Of a stretch of DNA of 53,089 nucleotides, positions 1 through 8,564 are shown piece by piece (the stretch's first letter is position 1; every line of letters starts with the position of its first letter). The notes beneath the pieces were generated by a model. That model ran no database searches. It was not told where the DNA came from and saw nothing but the letters and a program-made list of their open reading frames with translations. The stretch spans positions 1 through 53,089 of the forward strand of contig JASEHH010000010.1 of the NCBI GenBank assembly GCA_030017685.1. Reading direction: 5' to 3'. The position numbers and the translations under genes were made by a program. Source of the stretch: Thermodesulfobacteriota bacterium (GTDB lineage: Bacteria > Desulfobacterota > BSN033 > UBA1163).

Positions 1-120
1 ATTAGCCTTCATTCCCTCAAATCTTCCCTCTTGACTTGCCAAATGGCATTAATGGCAAAGGGAGGTAGGGAGGGATTTTATGAAGCCTTTTTCAAAGCGC
101 TAAAGTGTTACCTCTTTTAA

Positions 121-216
121 AATACAATGAACATTAAACGATAAATCCCGCGAAACGCGGGAAACAGTTGATTGTCCACCGTTCATCGTCTCCCGCCGCA
201 GGCGGGATTCATCGTT
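121..216. repeat. Intergenic inverted-repeat stretch 3' of the histidine kinase
   Basis: This gene-free left edge contains short self-complementary words. The perfect palindrome CCCGCG/CGCGGG lies at 147-161, and related words based on gttcatcg occur before and after it. It sits just past the stop of the minus-strand kinase and could help end its transcript, but no U-tract terminator is evident. No gene is seen in 1-208. Confidence 0.4.
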
Positions 217-1930
217 CATAGTGGATAGGAAGCCAAACAGTAAAGATGGTTCCCTTCTCAGGAGCATTTTCCACCTCCATCTTTCCATGATGCTGGTCGA
301 TGATTCGATGGGTGATGGAGAGGCCGAGGCCAATCCCTCCCTCTTTCGTGGAGAAAAAGGGGTCAAAAAGTTGATCGATATCTTCCGGGGAGATTCCCAT
401 CCCGGAGTCCTCAATGGAGAGATGGATCCATTGACCCTCTTTTGAATTCTGTCCCTTCAAGGTCAATTGACCGCCCTCCGGCATGGCCTGAATGGCATTG
501 AGCAGAAGATTGAGCATCGCCTGTTTCATCTGCTCACGGTCCATCTGGATCATGGGCAGGGCTTGAAACTCTTTTTCAACAACGATCCGTTGTTTCTCGA
601 TCTGAAGCCTGAGCAATTGAAGGGTCTCTTCGACAATAGAGAGGACGTCTGTTTTTTCAAGGAAGGGGGAGGCGGGTTTTGCGAATCGGAGGAACTGGTC
701 GACAATCTCATTCATGCGATGGATTTCCTCTTCAATGACTTTCAGATCTTCTTGCTGAGAATTTTCGGATGGTAGTCTTTCCCTCAAAGAATGGATGAGG
801 ATGTTGATACTGGTCAAGGGATTTCGGATCTCATGGGCAATGCCCGCGGCCAGTTGACCCAGGGCCGCCAATTTTTCGGACCGGATCAACTGAGCCTCTG
901 TTTTCCTGAGATCGGCAGTTGTCTTTTGAATCTTCTCCTCCATCTGCACGCTGAAATTCTTGAGCTCCTGATACATGGAGGCATTCTGAATTGCCAGGCC
1001 TGCCTGTTGAGCAAAAGTCATGACCGAATCGAGCGTCTCCTGCGTCAACCTTCTTCCGGGTTCGGTGTGGTCTGCGGCAATGGCCCCCAGGGCCTTTTCC
1101 TTCGTGAAGAGGGGGATGACCACAAGGGAGTGGAGATTGAATTTCTCTTTTAGGACGGGGTTGACCCTCGGGTCCATCCTGGCATCGGGAATGGTATAGG
1201 GTTTTTTTTCAATCACGGACCTGGATACAATACTTGCTTCAGGATCTAAGGGAAGTTCGATCCCCTTGATCTTCTCCACATCCACTCCCACAGCCATTTT
1301 GCATTCGAGGACATCTCTCCTCTCGTTGACCAGATAGAGCCGTGCCCGATCAAATCCGATATTCTTGATCACCCCTTCCAGCACCAGTCTGAGGATTTCG
1401 TCGATATCGAGGGTTTCCATCAGGCCGGAGTTTTCAATACAGATGGCAGCCTGATTGGCTACGGTTGAGAGCATCTCCTCTTCCGATTTCGAAAAGGTCC
1501 GGGGATAGGAGGTGTAACAGTTGATTACACCGATCACTTTCTCCTTGATGCACATCGGCACGCTGAGCATCGAGACCAGCCCCTCTCTCCTCGCTAGATC
1601 CTTCTCTTTATAAAGAGGTTCTTGGAGGACATCGACAATAGCCATTGGCCTATTATGGAGGGCGACATGACCGACCACACCCTCACCTATGGCCAGGCTC
1701 CTCTCCTTGAGGTATTCTTCGCTGATGCTCTGGGTGGCCTTTAGCTTTAACTTTTGATCTCTTTCATCAAGGATCCAGAGAGAACAGATCTTCGAATCCA
1801 TCACATTGGCTGTCACTGTCACGATCAGGCGAAGCACGTCCTCAAGATAGAGACCGGAAGCGATCGCCTTGCTGATCTCCAGAAGGGCGTTGATCTCCCT
1901 GGCATCAGAAGTCACTTTCGTCTCTGGCAA
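209..1930 (-). CDS. Double-GAF sensor histidine kinase
   Basis: A soluble two-component histidine kinase of 573 residues. GAF domains cover about 15-155 and 165-315, followed by a short coiled region. The HisKA motif AAGIAHEIRNPL has its phospho-accepting His at 366. The HATPase domain (about 455-570) has the N box NLLLNAIQ near 474, DSGMGI near 508 and GIGLGLSI near 532. No membrane segment or receiver domain is present, so it should sense a cytoplasmic signal. The start is TTG, chosen because GGAGG lies eight bases upstream. No response regulator is adjacent. The first GAF domain is strikingly like that of the GAF-ANTAR protein ending at 8778, so the two probably respond to the same signal. 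Target and ligand are unknown. Confidence 0.9.
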   Translation of the reverse strand: MPETKVTSDAREINALLEISKAIASGLYLEDVLRLIVTVTANVMDSKICSLWILDERDQKLKLKATQSISEEYLKERSLAIGEGVVGHVALHNRPMAIVDVLQEPLYKEKDLARREGLVSMLSVPMCIKEKVIGVINCYTSYPRTFSKSEEEMLSTVANQAAICIENSGLMETLDIDEILRLVLEGVIKNIGFDRARLYLVNERRDVLECKMAVGVDVEKIKGIELPLDPEASIVSRSVIEKKPYTIPDARMDPRVNPVLKEKFNLHSLVVIPLFTKEKALGAIAADHTEPGRRLTQETLDSVMTFAQQAGLAIQNASMYQELKNFSVQMEEKIQKTTADLRKTEAQLIRSEKLAALGQLAAGIAHEIRNPLTSINILIHSLRERLPSENSQQEDLKVIEEEIHRMNEIVDQFLRFAKPASPFLEKTDVLSIVEETLQLLRLQIEKQRIVVEKEFQALPMIQMDREQMKQAMLNLLLNAIQAMPEGGQLTLKGQNSKEGQWIHLSIEDSGMGISPEDIDQLFDPFFSTKEGGIGLGLSITHRIIDQHHGKMEVENAPEKGTIFTVWLPIHYER

Positions 1931-2033
1931 ACGTTTTTTCCTCCTCTATCCAACTATCATATATGAAACCTGTCTTTTTGCAAAATAAAAAAAGCTCTTC
2001 GCATAACCGAGTGGGTCATTTCTGCCTTTTCAC

Positions 2034-2300
2034 TCCCCTCTCTTTAGCAAAGTTCTCTCCTTCTTTCCCCCTCTTTGGTAAAGAGGGGCAGGGGAGATTT
2101 TATAAATCATATGCTTCTCCATATCTTTTCAGCACTCCGCCTGTATTCTCAAAGACATCCCTGTCGTTTTTTCTGAGATGCAGAGATAAAGTTTTCAGCT
2201 GTTTATCATAAGAAAGCATTTGTTCTTAAAATCCCCCCTTACCCCCCTTTTCCAAAGGGGGGAATGTTAGTGTTTGCCCTTTGCTAAAGGGGGATAATCA
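2034..2300. repeat. Pair of pyrimidine/purine palindromic repeats flanking a 39-codon ORF
   Basis: Two related repeats lie at about 2034-2100 and 2226-2300. Both are built of words such as cccctctttggtaaagaggggca and aaatcccccc followed by its complement, so each can fold on itself. Similar words appear at 50-80 and 46725-46760. They are dispersed noncoding repeats of unknown function. The remainder of the 1931-2433 gap holds only the small ORF at 2100-2219 and a terminator. Confidence 0.55.
2100..2219 (-). CDS. Possible 39-residue orphan ORF or gene remnant
   Basis: An ATG-initiated 39-residue frame reads MLSYDKQLKTLSLHLRK and onward, with codon usage that looks coding, and ends in TAA inside the flanking repeat. 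No good ribosome binding site is visible and I do not recognise the sequence. It may be the surviving tail of a lost gene trapped between two palindromic repeats, or a chance frame. Confidence 0.2.
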   Translation of the reverse strand: MLSYDKQLKTLSLHLRKNDRDVFENTGGVLKRYGEAYDL

Positions 2301-2356
2301 GGATCACAGCCATATCTTCATGAGATTTTTACCCATTCACTCACACGATAAACCAT

Positions 2357-2396
2357 AAAAAAAGGAGATATCAAACATCTCCTGATATCCCCTTTT
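2357..2396 (-). terminator. Intrinsic terminator of the glutamate dehydrogenase gene
   Basis: On the minus strand a stem AAAAGGGGATATC pairs with GATATCTCCTTTT around an 11-base loop and runs into a U-tract. It lies about 40 bases after the stop of the dehydrogenase gene. Confidence 0.8.
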
Positions 2397-2433
2397 GAAT
2401 TGAGCGCTACAAATTTAGAGTTTCTTTCGTGCC

Positions 2434-3681
2434 TTATACCCAGCCCCTTAGCTTACAGGCTTCTGCCACCCGGGCTACAGAAACGAGGTAGGCGGCTTGT
2501 CTCATGTTGACCTTTTCCCTTAAATACATCTGGTAGACTCCGTGAAAGGCTCGGGTCATCTTCTCGTTCAACCTTTGATGGATCTCCTCTAACGGCCAAT
2601 AAAAATTGTAAGTATTCTGGACCTGCTCAAAATAGGATACCGTCACCCCCCCCGCATTGGCAAGGAAATCCGGAAGAACAAAGACATTATTCTTATGAAG
2701 GATATCATCGGCTTCCGGTGTGGTTGGTCCGTTGGCCAGCTCACAAGAAATCTTGCACCGGATTCGATCGGCGTTCACCCCCGTAATCACATTTTCAAGG
2801 GCTGATGGGAAAAGAACGGTGACATCCAGTTCCAGGAGCTCTTCATTGCTAATGCTCTCGGTTCCCGGGAATCCATGGAGACTGCCGGACTTAAGCTTGT
2901 ATTCCACCGCCTGTTTAGGATCTAATCCTTTCGCGTTATAAATTCCTCCTTTAGAATCCGAAGCGGCAATCAGTTTGAGTCCAAGAATTTCATTACCCAA
3001 AAGAGCGGCGTATTGGCCGGCATTGCCAAAGCCCTGTATCGCCATGGTCTTGCCCCGGAGATCAATGTTTAATTGTTTAGCCGCTTCGCGCGTGACATAG
3101 ATGCCGCCCCGTGCTGTAGCATCTCCCCGTCCCTCTGATCCTCCGAGGGGAATCGGTTTGCCCGTGATGACACCGGGATGGTGATGTCCTACCATCGTTT
3201 CATACTCGTCCATCATCCAAGCCATAATCTGAGGAGTCGTATAGACATCGGGAGCGGGGACGTCTTTCGAAACCGATAGTGTCGAGGCAACGGCTCGGAT
3301 GTAAGCACGCGCCAAACGCTGCTTCTCAGCCTCTGACATCAGTTTCGGGTTGCAGGTGACGCCTCCCTTTCCTCCTCCCAAGGGAATATCTACCACCGCT
3401 GTCTTCCAGGTCATCCAGGCGGCCAGAGCTCGGACTGTGTCAATGGTCTCTTCGGGGTGCCATCGGAGGCCGCCTTTCGCAGGCCCCCGAGCCGTGTTAT
3501 ACTGGACCCGATACGCATGAAAAATTTGCACTTTTCCGTCATCCATTTGGACGGGAAGCGTTACCCGTAACTCTCGCTGAGGCCATCGAAGCAGGTCATG
3601 GGTGGCGGTGTCTAACCCTAATCTGTCTGCCGCAGCATCCAGTTGTCTCTGTGCAATCGTAAAGGGATTCATCTCTGACAT
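2434..3681 (-). CDS. gdhA: Glu/Leu/Phe/Val dehydrogenase family, probable glutamate dehydrogenase
   Basis: Cytoplasmic enzyme interconverting glutamate and 2-oxoglutarate plus ammonium with NAD(P). The 415-residue protein has the family length. The substrate loop KGGLRWHPE, the catalytic-lysine motif PLGGGKGG, the Rossmann motif GFGNAGQ and the late motif [13 protein letters not shown] are all present. The start at 3681 is preferred over one 14 codons upstream because AAGGAG lies at proper distance before it, and the upstream frame runs into the leader terminator region. The gene is monocistronic, with a promoter and an ANTAR-type antitermination leader upstream, so it is probably induced by the neighbouring GAF-ANTAR protein. 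Glutamate rather than another amino acid is the likely substrate from the nitrogen context. Confidence 0.9.
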   Translation of the reverse strand: MSEMNPFTIAQRQLDAAADRLGLDTATHDLLRWPQRELRVTLPVQMDDGKVQIFHAYRVQYNTARGPAKGGLRWHPEETIDTVRALAAWMTWKTAVVDIPLGGGKGGVTCNPKLMSEAEKQRLARAYIRAVASTLSVSKDVPAPDVYTTPQIMAWMMDEYETMVGHHHPGVITGKPIPLGGSEGRGDATARGGIYVTREAAKQLNIDLRGKTMAIQGFGNAGQYAALLGNEILGLKLIAASDSKGGIYNAKGLDPKQAVEYKLKSGSLHGFPGTESISNEELLELDVTVLFPSALENVITGVNADRIRCKISCELANGPTTPEADDILHKNNVFVLPDFLANAGGVTVSYFEQVQNTYNFYWPLEEIHQRLNEKMTRAFHGVYQMYLREKVNMRQAAYLVSVARVAEACKLRGWV

Positions 3682-3709
3682 GTCTTCTTCTCCTTTTTTG
3701 GGATGAATT

Positions 3710-3740
3710 AAAAAAGGCGCCAAATTTCTTTGACGCCTTT
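3710..3740 (-). terminator. Leader intrinsic terminator upstream of gdhA
   Basis: The minus strand forms a 12-base-pair stem, AAAGGCGUCAAA with UUUGGCGCCUUU (two G-U pairs), closed by GAAA and followed by six U. It lies between promoter and start codon, so it must be bypassed for gdhA expression. Its 5' arm overlaps the second hairpin of the ANTAR-type motif. Confidence 0.85.
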
Positions 3741-3764
3741 GTCCTCAATACCCCACTGTATTGA
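3732..3764 (-). promoter_or_regulatory. ANTAR-type dual-hairpin RNA in the gdhA leader
   Basis: Hairpin one (3745-3764) is a seven-base-pair stem UCAAUAC/GUAUUGA with hexaloop AGUGGG. Hairpin two (3732-3743) has core GAC/GUC with hexaloop AAAGGC. Both loops have A at position 1 and G at position 4, the known signature recognised by ANTAR proteins. The second hairpin uses bases of the terminator's 5' arm, so the two structures exclude each other. The weak point is the short stem of hairpin two. The same unit is found twice before the glutamate synthase. Confidence 0.75.
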
Positions 3765-3773
3765 TTGGTTTAA

Positions 3774-3802
3774 CTTTTAATATAATAAACATTTTTTGTC
3801 AA
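3774..3802 (-). promoter_or_regulatory. Probable sigma-70 promoter of gdhA
   Basis: A perfect TTGACA lies at 3797-3802 on the minus strand, followed by an AT-rich -10 area (TAAAAG or TTAAAA around 3774-3780) at 16-17 bases. The predicted transcript would begin within a few bases of the first leader hairpin, as it does for the glutamate synthase promoter. Confidence 0.6.
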
Positions 3803-3873
3803 GAAAATAAGATGAGATTTCGTAACCCCTCGATAATGGGGAGTCACAACATTCCTGATAAAATTTAATTACA

Positions 3874-3979
3874 CCCGATAGGCGGGACATTCTCTCCGAG
3901 CCAGAGGCTCTTCTGAGCCGGAGGCCTGTCCCGCCTATGTTGGAGGCGGGATTAGACCTGCAGCAGGCCCCGCCTATCG
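3874..3979. repeat. GC-rich inverted repeat cluster between gdhA and the PEP-binding gene
   Basis: The word cgataggcggga at the left recurs inverted as tcccgcctat near 3927 and gcctatcg near 3970, with an internal gagccagaggctc hairpin. The cluster fills the gap upstream of the gdhA promoter and after the stop of the PEP-binding gene, and may act as a transcript end. It contains no gene. Confidence 0.5.
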
Positions 3980-4077
3980 ACTGCTACATGATTTCAATAC
4001 AAACTCCGTTCACCCCCGCCTACCAAAGGGTATTTTTAGCATTTGTGCAACAGGCTCACCCGTTCATCATCTTTTTT

Positions 4078-6717
4078 TCAGAATGTCGTGGTAACATCCT
4101 TATCCCAAAAACATATTGCGTGGTGAAGTTGCGGATCGGCAACCACCTGAGCAAACGCGCCTCCCGTTGTTTTAGGCACGTCAATCAAGCGCAGGATTGA
4201 TTCATATTCACCGGCGTGCGGCAATAACTCCAAGAGAACATTCGGGGCTGTTTTAAAGAATTTCTCCTGAAATTCCGAAGCAGTATCGTCCGGATAAACC
4301 GGCAGATAAATGATTTTGGCCTCCACCAAATCATTGAAAAAATGGGTGCCATAAGAGACTTCGGGCACATGGCCGGCTTCTTCAAGGGCTAATTCTACCA
4401 ATACAGAAGCGTTATCAATGTCAGCGTAGCTTACGTTGACTCCCAAGGCGATATTGCCTGTGCCCCACCGCCCGGGTCCCATCATCATGATCTTGTTGCC
4501 CTGTATTGCAGGATGTCGGTTGATTTGCCCTACTAAACGTCCCAGAGATTTTTTGGCCTCTGAGGATAGACGGTGGTAACGTTGAGGGTCAATATAAAGA
4601 ATGTACCGGATTTGCTCCACAAAGCCACCGCAGATCATGCGGTGGGCCCGAAATAGAATCTGGTGCGGTTTCAGGGAGGTCGGCATCGATACATCCTCCA
4701 GAGAGCCTGGAAGAAACAGCGGACGGCATTGAAGCAGGTTGATACGAACACGCTCGCCTGAACCCACAAAGGCGGTAAACTCAATATCCACCGGCTGCCC
4801 GTAGGCTTCTTCCAGGATGGATAGAATATCCCCCATTAACCGGACAAAATCAGTTCGGTGGATCAAGTTATTAAATGTGAGCACCCATTGATCTGCCATC
4901 CCATCCACTTTCCCGGAGATGGGATCGTATGGGTAATTGTCGTGCATCACCGAAACAAACAGGTGAAGATTGGGGTAATTGCTGTCAACCAAGACATCGG
5001 TCAAGAATCGGCTGTCGAACTGGTTGGCTTCTAAGTCAAGCAGATCCATCTGGCGCTGGGAATACTTGGCGACCATGGCTCCCACTTCCGGCCGCAAATG
5101 GGGATGGCTAATCGCTATCATGCGGGGGTAATCCGAACCGACCCTCTCCACTGCGCGTGTTCCCAAACCGAAAACCAGGCGGATGATACCCCGCCGGGTA
5201 TCAATACGGTCATTCCAGGCATAGAGATTGCGAGAGAAGGCAACCCCGGCGAGCGTTGGAAAGAAATACTGCCGATAAGGCATGCCCGAAACGCGTTGAA
5301 CCAGGATCGCCATTTGTTCGTCGGATTCTCCGAGGCCTCGTCTGCTACGATAGCACAGGGCATCGGGATTGAGGGCGCTGGCATAAACCAATTTAACGGC
5401 CTTCATAAACTCAGCAAGGCGGGCTTCGGGGGGGCCCTGGTTTGCACAAAATATGCTTCGATATTTTCCAGCAAACGCATTGCCGAAGCTGTCTTCCAAC
5501 AAGCTGCTGGAGCGCACGATGATAGGCGCCTGCCCATAGTAGTCGAGCATGGCGCGAAATTGCTCTTCAATGGTTGCCGGAAAACGACCGGTTAAGAAGC
5601 GATGTTCGATTTCTTTAAACTCTTCATCGGAGGTGGCTGAATTGCAGGTCAAGTGCAGACGTAGCCGAAAAAGGTCGTTATTGACCAGAAAGGTGAAAAA
5701 GACATCCGAACCGATGTAAAACGAGTCATGGTCATCAAGCCGCTCTGCTAAGTCGATCTCCGTTTTTTTCTTTTCAGTCAGCAGAATACGCCGCGCCAGC
5801 AACATGCCGGCGGCCTTCCCGCCAATGCGTCCGGCCCCAATTAAACGGTTGCGAATGGCAAGCAGATCGTCCAACGTAAAATATCTGTCGGCGAGCCGAT
5901 TAAAGATCGGATGATGGCCAATCAGCATACGGCCCAATTCTTGTTTTAAGGCCATCTGCTCAGGGTTTGTTTCGTCAAAACCTGACGGGGTTTCACGGTA
6001 GTGGACGAGTTTTTGATAGACGCTTTCCCAGGGGGCTAACGGTCTTGTTGTGTCGATTAATGGGGTTGGATGGGCTAAGGTCAGTACCTCTACCGCTTCA
6101 CTACTGTGGGAGAGAGGCAACCAGCTTTCGCCGGCGACGAGATGGGGTAAAAACATCTGTGGTGAATAACGGTCCCAAACCTTGATAGGGTGAATGTGCA
6201 TCCGGCCCTTGGCGTGATATACGTCAACAAGAATTTGTGTCGTGTCCCGAATGCGGGCCACGGCGTAGTGCGCATGTTGACCACGCGTCAGGGCAAAGTA
6301 GGCTATGGTGTTCAACTCAGCCAAGAAGGGACAGGTGATTTGGAAAAAATTGGCGAGCAGCTCGTCGGTTGCCCATTCCACCACCAGGGCCGACAAGTTG
6401 TCAAAGACATATAAGACCTGGGGGCCATGTGCTTCAATGAGACGGTGCACTTCGCGCGTAAAACAATCAAAACCCAGGCTGGGGTTCAATTCAATCGTTT
6501 CCAGCCCAGGGCGAGGCGCCAACACGGACGGGTGAGATGCGAAGCGCAGATACACCAGACGCAGGCGGGCAGCAATGGCGGCCTCGGCAAACGGTTCGGC
6601 AAAGTAATGGTAATCCTCGAGGCGGTCAACCTGCCAAACGACATTGTCGCCCCACCGGATTCCTTGCAACACTTCATCTAAGGCTTGAATGCCGCTATGA
6701 ATCATAGAGATATCCAT
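4078..6717 (-). CDS. PEP/pyruvate-binding ATP-grasp protein with degenerate RecA-like N-terminus
   Basis: The 879-residue protein has a PPDK_N-type ATP-grasp region from about 290 to 690. It shows GRIGGKAAGM, the family signature VRSSSLLEDSFGNAFAGKY and the closing motif LLQCRPL. The first 200 residues resemble a KaiC/RecA fold, with an opening like GIQALDEVLQGI and a Walker-B-like VLYVFDN, but no Walker A. The swivelling phosphohistidine domain and the PEP-binding TIM barrel of true PEP synthase or pyruvate phosphate dikinase are absent, so ordinary synthase chemistry is unlikely. It begins 40 bases after the glutamate synthase gene and should be co-transcribed under the same ANTAR leader. 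The function is unknown; a nucleotide- or phosphotransfer-linked regulatory role is possible. Confidence 0.75.
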   Translation of the reverse strand: MDISMIHSGIQALDEVLQGIRWGDNVVWQVDRLEDYHYFAEPFAEAAIAARLRLVYLRFASHPSVLAPRPGLETIELNPSLGFDCFTREVHRLIEAHGPQVLYVFDNLSALVVEWATDELLANFFQITCPFLAELNTIAYFALTRGQHAHYAVARIRDTTQILVDVYHAKGRMHIHPIKVWDRYSPQMFLPHLVAGESWLPLSHSSEAVEVLTLAHPTPLIDTTRPLAPWESVYQKLVHYRETPSGFDETNPEQMALKQELGRMLIGHHPIFNRLADRYFTLDDLLAIRNRLIGAGRIGGKAAGMLLARRILLTEKKKTEIDLAERLDDHDSFYIGSDVFFTFLVNNDLFRLRLHLTCNSATSDEEFKEIEHRFLTGRFPATIEEQFRAMLDYYGQAPIIVRSSSLLEDSFGNAFAGKYRSIFCANQGPPEARLAEFMKAVKLVYASALNPDALCYRSRRGLGESDEQMAILVQRVSGMPYRQYFFPTLAGVAFSRNLYAWNDRIDTRRGIIRLVFGLGTRAVERVGSDYPRMIAISHPHLRPEVGAMVAKYSQRQMDLLDLEANQFDSRFLTDVLVDSNYPNLHLFVSVMHDNYPYDPISGKVDGMADQWVLTFNNLIHRTDFVRLMGDILSILEEAYGQPVDIEFTAFVGSGERVRINLLQCRPLFLPGSLEDVSMPTSLKPHQILFRAHRMICGGFVEQIRYILYIDPQRYHRLSSEAKKSLGRLVGQINRHPAIQGNKIMMMGPGRWGTGNIALGVNVSYADIDNASVLVELALEEAGHVPEVSYGTHFFNDLVEAKIIYLPVYPDDTASEFQEKFFKTAPNVLLELLPHAGEYESILRLIDVPKTTGGAFAQVVADPQLHHAICFWDKDVTTTF

Positions 6718-6756
6718 TTTCAGGTATCCCCAAATCTAAAATAATCTGATATTTGA

Positions 6757-8412
6757 TCATTGGGCCCTCAAGACTTTGGATTTGATAAGGGCTTCTATGT
6801 TTAGGTTGATGATATTAGAAGAAGTTTTTTCGCTTTTGTCAACTTTCCTAAGAATGTTTTCAACCTCCTCTTTGTCTCCATCCATCACATAGGAGATGCC
6901 GGAAACCTCTGAGGCTTCACGGGTCAGGGCGCAAAGATCGTCCCTTGAGATATATTTCAATGCAAATTTTCTTGCTCCTGCCATGAACTGCTGGAGCCCG
7001 GCATTGAGACGATCGAAGTAGGTGATCATTCCGATCGTTCCCGTTGGGATGCGCTCAAAGTCCTTTCCATATTGATCTTTCAGTTTGGCTGCGAGGATGA
7101 AGACATGTTCCACATCAGTACCGTATTTGGCGATATCGGCAGGAACTTTTCCCTTTTTAACCATCTCGCCAATCGTGTTACCCACCATGGCCGCCGTCAT
7201 TGAAGCCCGACCCAGGCAGATAGCCTTGATATAGGGCGCACCCAGGGCAATCGCCTTGAAGATATGGTCCTCAAGAGCAAGACCTCCGGCGATGGCACAG
7301 GAGGGAATGAAGGCGCCTTTTTTATCCAACCGCTTCAGGAATTGATAAAGGAGGCTTTCGAGATGAACGGTAGGGATCCCCCATTCGTTCATCATTCTCC
7401 AGGGGCTCATCCCTGTTCCTCCTCCTGCCCCATCCACGGTGAGAAGATCAATCCTGGCATCGGAGGCATATTTGACAGCTCGTGCCAGGTCGGCAGGCCG
7501 GTAGGCGCCGGTCTTCAAGGAGACGAATTTGGCTCCCATCTTTCTCAGGCGCTCCACTTCTTTGTGAAACCCATCTTCATCTACCATTCCTAATCTGGAG
7601 TGTCTTTCGAATTCCTTAAAATCCCCCTGTTTGAAGGCTTCTTGAATTACTTTATCTTCAGGGTCAGGATGGACGATATACCCCCGGCTCTTCAACTGAA
7701 GCGCCCTTTCCAGAGTCGGAAGCTTGACCTCACCACCGATGTCTTTCGCTCCCTGTCCCCATTTCGGTTCGATGATCTGAACACCCAATTTCTCAACCGC
7801 ATATTCCGGGACTCCAAGGCGTCCATCTTCAACATTATACTGGACAACGACTCCACCCGATCCATTATACCACTGCTGGAAGGTTTTAACCCGGCGCTCC
7901 AACTCCGGTGATCGAACCACACGGCCATTTTTCAATTCGGCATTGGGATCCATACCGCAGACATTTTCTCCTACAACGACCAGGGTGCCTGCAATGGCAG
8001 CGGCAATGGCCATGGATTCCCAATGGATTCGCGCGATGTCCGTTGAACCCAGGGCTCCTGTAAAATAGGGAACTTTTAATTTAATCTTCTCTTTTGCTCC
8101 CACCTCGGTGGAGACATCTACGGCTGGAAATGTGGCGTAATCCGAATCAGCGGGAACGCCGATTGCACCGACGCATGTCCCCTGGATATTGAAATGAGAA
8201 AAATCGGCGGGGTAATCCTTTTCAGACCCAGCGGTCACCTTGGAATAAGGCTGGGGATAGAGAACCTCCCGTCCCCTCAGGGCAGAGCGCCCCACTTCAC
8301 ATGGACCGGGACAACCATCCAGACAGGTGACACAGATGCCTGAGGCCGGGGCAGGTTCCACCCTGTTTTTTGTAAATGTGGCTGGACTTCTGTTAGGTTT
8401 GCTTAGAGTCAT
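6757..8412 (-). CDS. FMN-binding glutamate synthase family protein
   Basis: The 551-residue protein matches the stand-alone central FMN-binding and synthase domains of glutamate synthase. It has the nucleotide loop DGAGGGTGMSP and family motifs such as CAIAGGLALEDHI, but no glutaminase domain. An N-terminal cysteine cluster CVTCLDGCPGPC (residues 27-38) could hold an Fe-S centre, as in archaeal-type enzymes. The expected reaction is reductive formation of glutamate from 2-oxoglutarate with ammonia delivered by partners. AAGGAGGA precedes the ATG. No separate glutaminase or small GltD subunit gene lies nearby; the only GltD-like module in the window is inside the giant HdrA protein. It heads an operon with the PEP-binding gene and is preceded by two tandem ANTAR-type attenuators. 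Confidence 0.85.
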   Translation of the reverse strand: MTLSKPNRSPATFTKNRVEPAPASGICVTCLDGCPGPCEVGRSALRGREVLYPQPYSKVTAGSEKDYPADFSHFNIQGTCVGAIGVPADSDYATFPAVDVSTEVGAKEKIKLKVPYFTGALGSTDIARIHWESMAIAAAIAGTLVVVGENVCGMDPNAELKNGRVVRSPELERRVKTFQQWYNGSGGVVVQYNVEDGRLGVPEYAVEKLGVQIIEPKWGQGAKDIGGEVKLPTLERALQLKSRGYIVHPDPEDKVIQEAFKQGDFKEFERHSRLGMVDEDGFHKEVERLRKMGAKFVSLKTGAYRPADLARAVKYASDARIDLLTVDGAGGGTGMSPWRMMNEWGIPTVHLESLLYQFLKRLDKKGAFIPSCAIAGGLALEDHIFKAIALGAPYIKAICLGRASMTAAMVGNTIGEMVKKGKVPADIAKYGTDVEHVFILAAKLKDQYGKDFERIPTGTIGMITYFDRLNAGLQQFMAGARKFALKYISRDDLCALTREASEVSGISYVMDGDKEEVENILRKVDKSEKTSSNIINLNIEALIKSKVLRAQ

Positions 8413-8443
8413 CTTTTTATTCCTCCTTTCTTTTTATCTTAAT

Positions 8444-8474
8444 AAAAAAAGGCGTCGAATTGGTTCGACGCCTT
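8444..8474 (-). terminator. Proximal leader terminator upstream of the glutamate synthase gene
   Basis: The minus-strand stem AAGGCGUCGAA/UUCGACGCCUU with a tiny loop is followed by seven U. It is the second of two terminators in the leader and lies about 30 bases before the start codon. Its 5' arm overlaps the second hairpin of the proximal ANTAR-type motif. Confidence 0.85.
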
Positions 8475-8502
8475 AGTCCGCTTTACCTCTTTGTATTAAA
8501 CG
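8467..8502 (-). promoter_or_regulatory. Proximal ANTAR-type dual hairpin, glutamate synthase leader
   Basis: Hairpin one (8479-8502) pairs CGUUU and UAC with GUA and AAGCG around hexaloop AAAGAG, with an AA bulge. Hairpin two (8467-8478) has GAC/GUC around UAAGGC, where position 4 is G but position 1 is U rather than A. It overlaps the proximal terminator. The loop sequence AAAGAG is identical to the distal unit. Confidence 0.65.
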
Positions 8503-8531
8503 AAAAAAGGGGCCAAATTCCTTTGACCCCC
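8503..8531 (-). terminator. Distal leader terminator upstream of the glutamate synthase gene
   Basis: On the minus strand GGGGGUCAAA pairs with UUUGGCCCCU (two G-U pairs) around GGAA and runs into a U-tract. It is the first terminator met by polymerase in this leader. Confidence 0.85.
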
Positions 8532-8557
8532 CTGTCTTCAATACCTCTTTGTATTGA
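8525..8557 (-). promoter_or_regulatory. Distal ANTAR-type dual hairpin, glutamate synthase leader
   Basis: Hairpin one (8538-8557) is UCAAUAC/GUAUUGA with hexaloop AAAGAG; its stem is identical to that before gdhA. Hairpin two (8525-8536) is GAC/GUC around AGGGGG. Both loops have A1 and G4. Hairpin two includes bases of the distal terminator's 5' arm, so binding by an ANTAR dimer would favour read-through. Confidence 0.75.
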
Positions 8558-8564
8558 TGAAAAT

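Noticed and set aside
5098..5595. Long plus-strand frame inside the PEP-binding gene
   Set aside because: It is antisense to a clear ATP-grasp coding sequence and has no recognisable domain.
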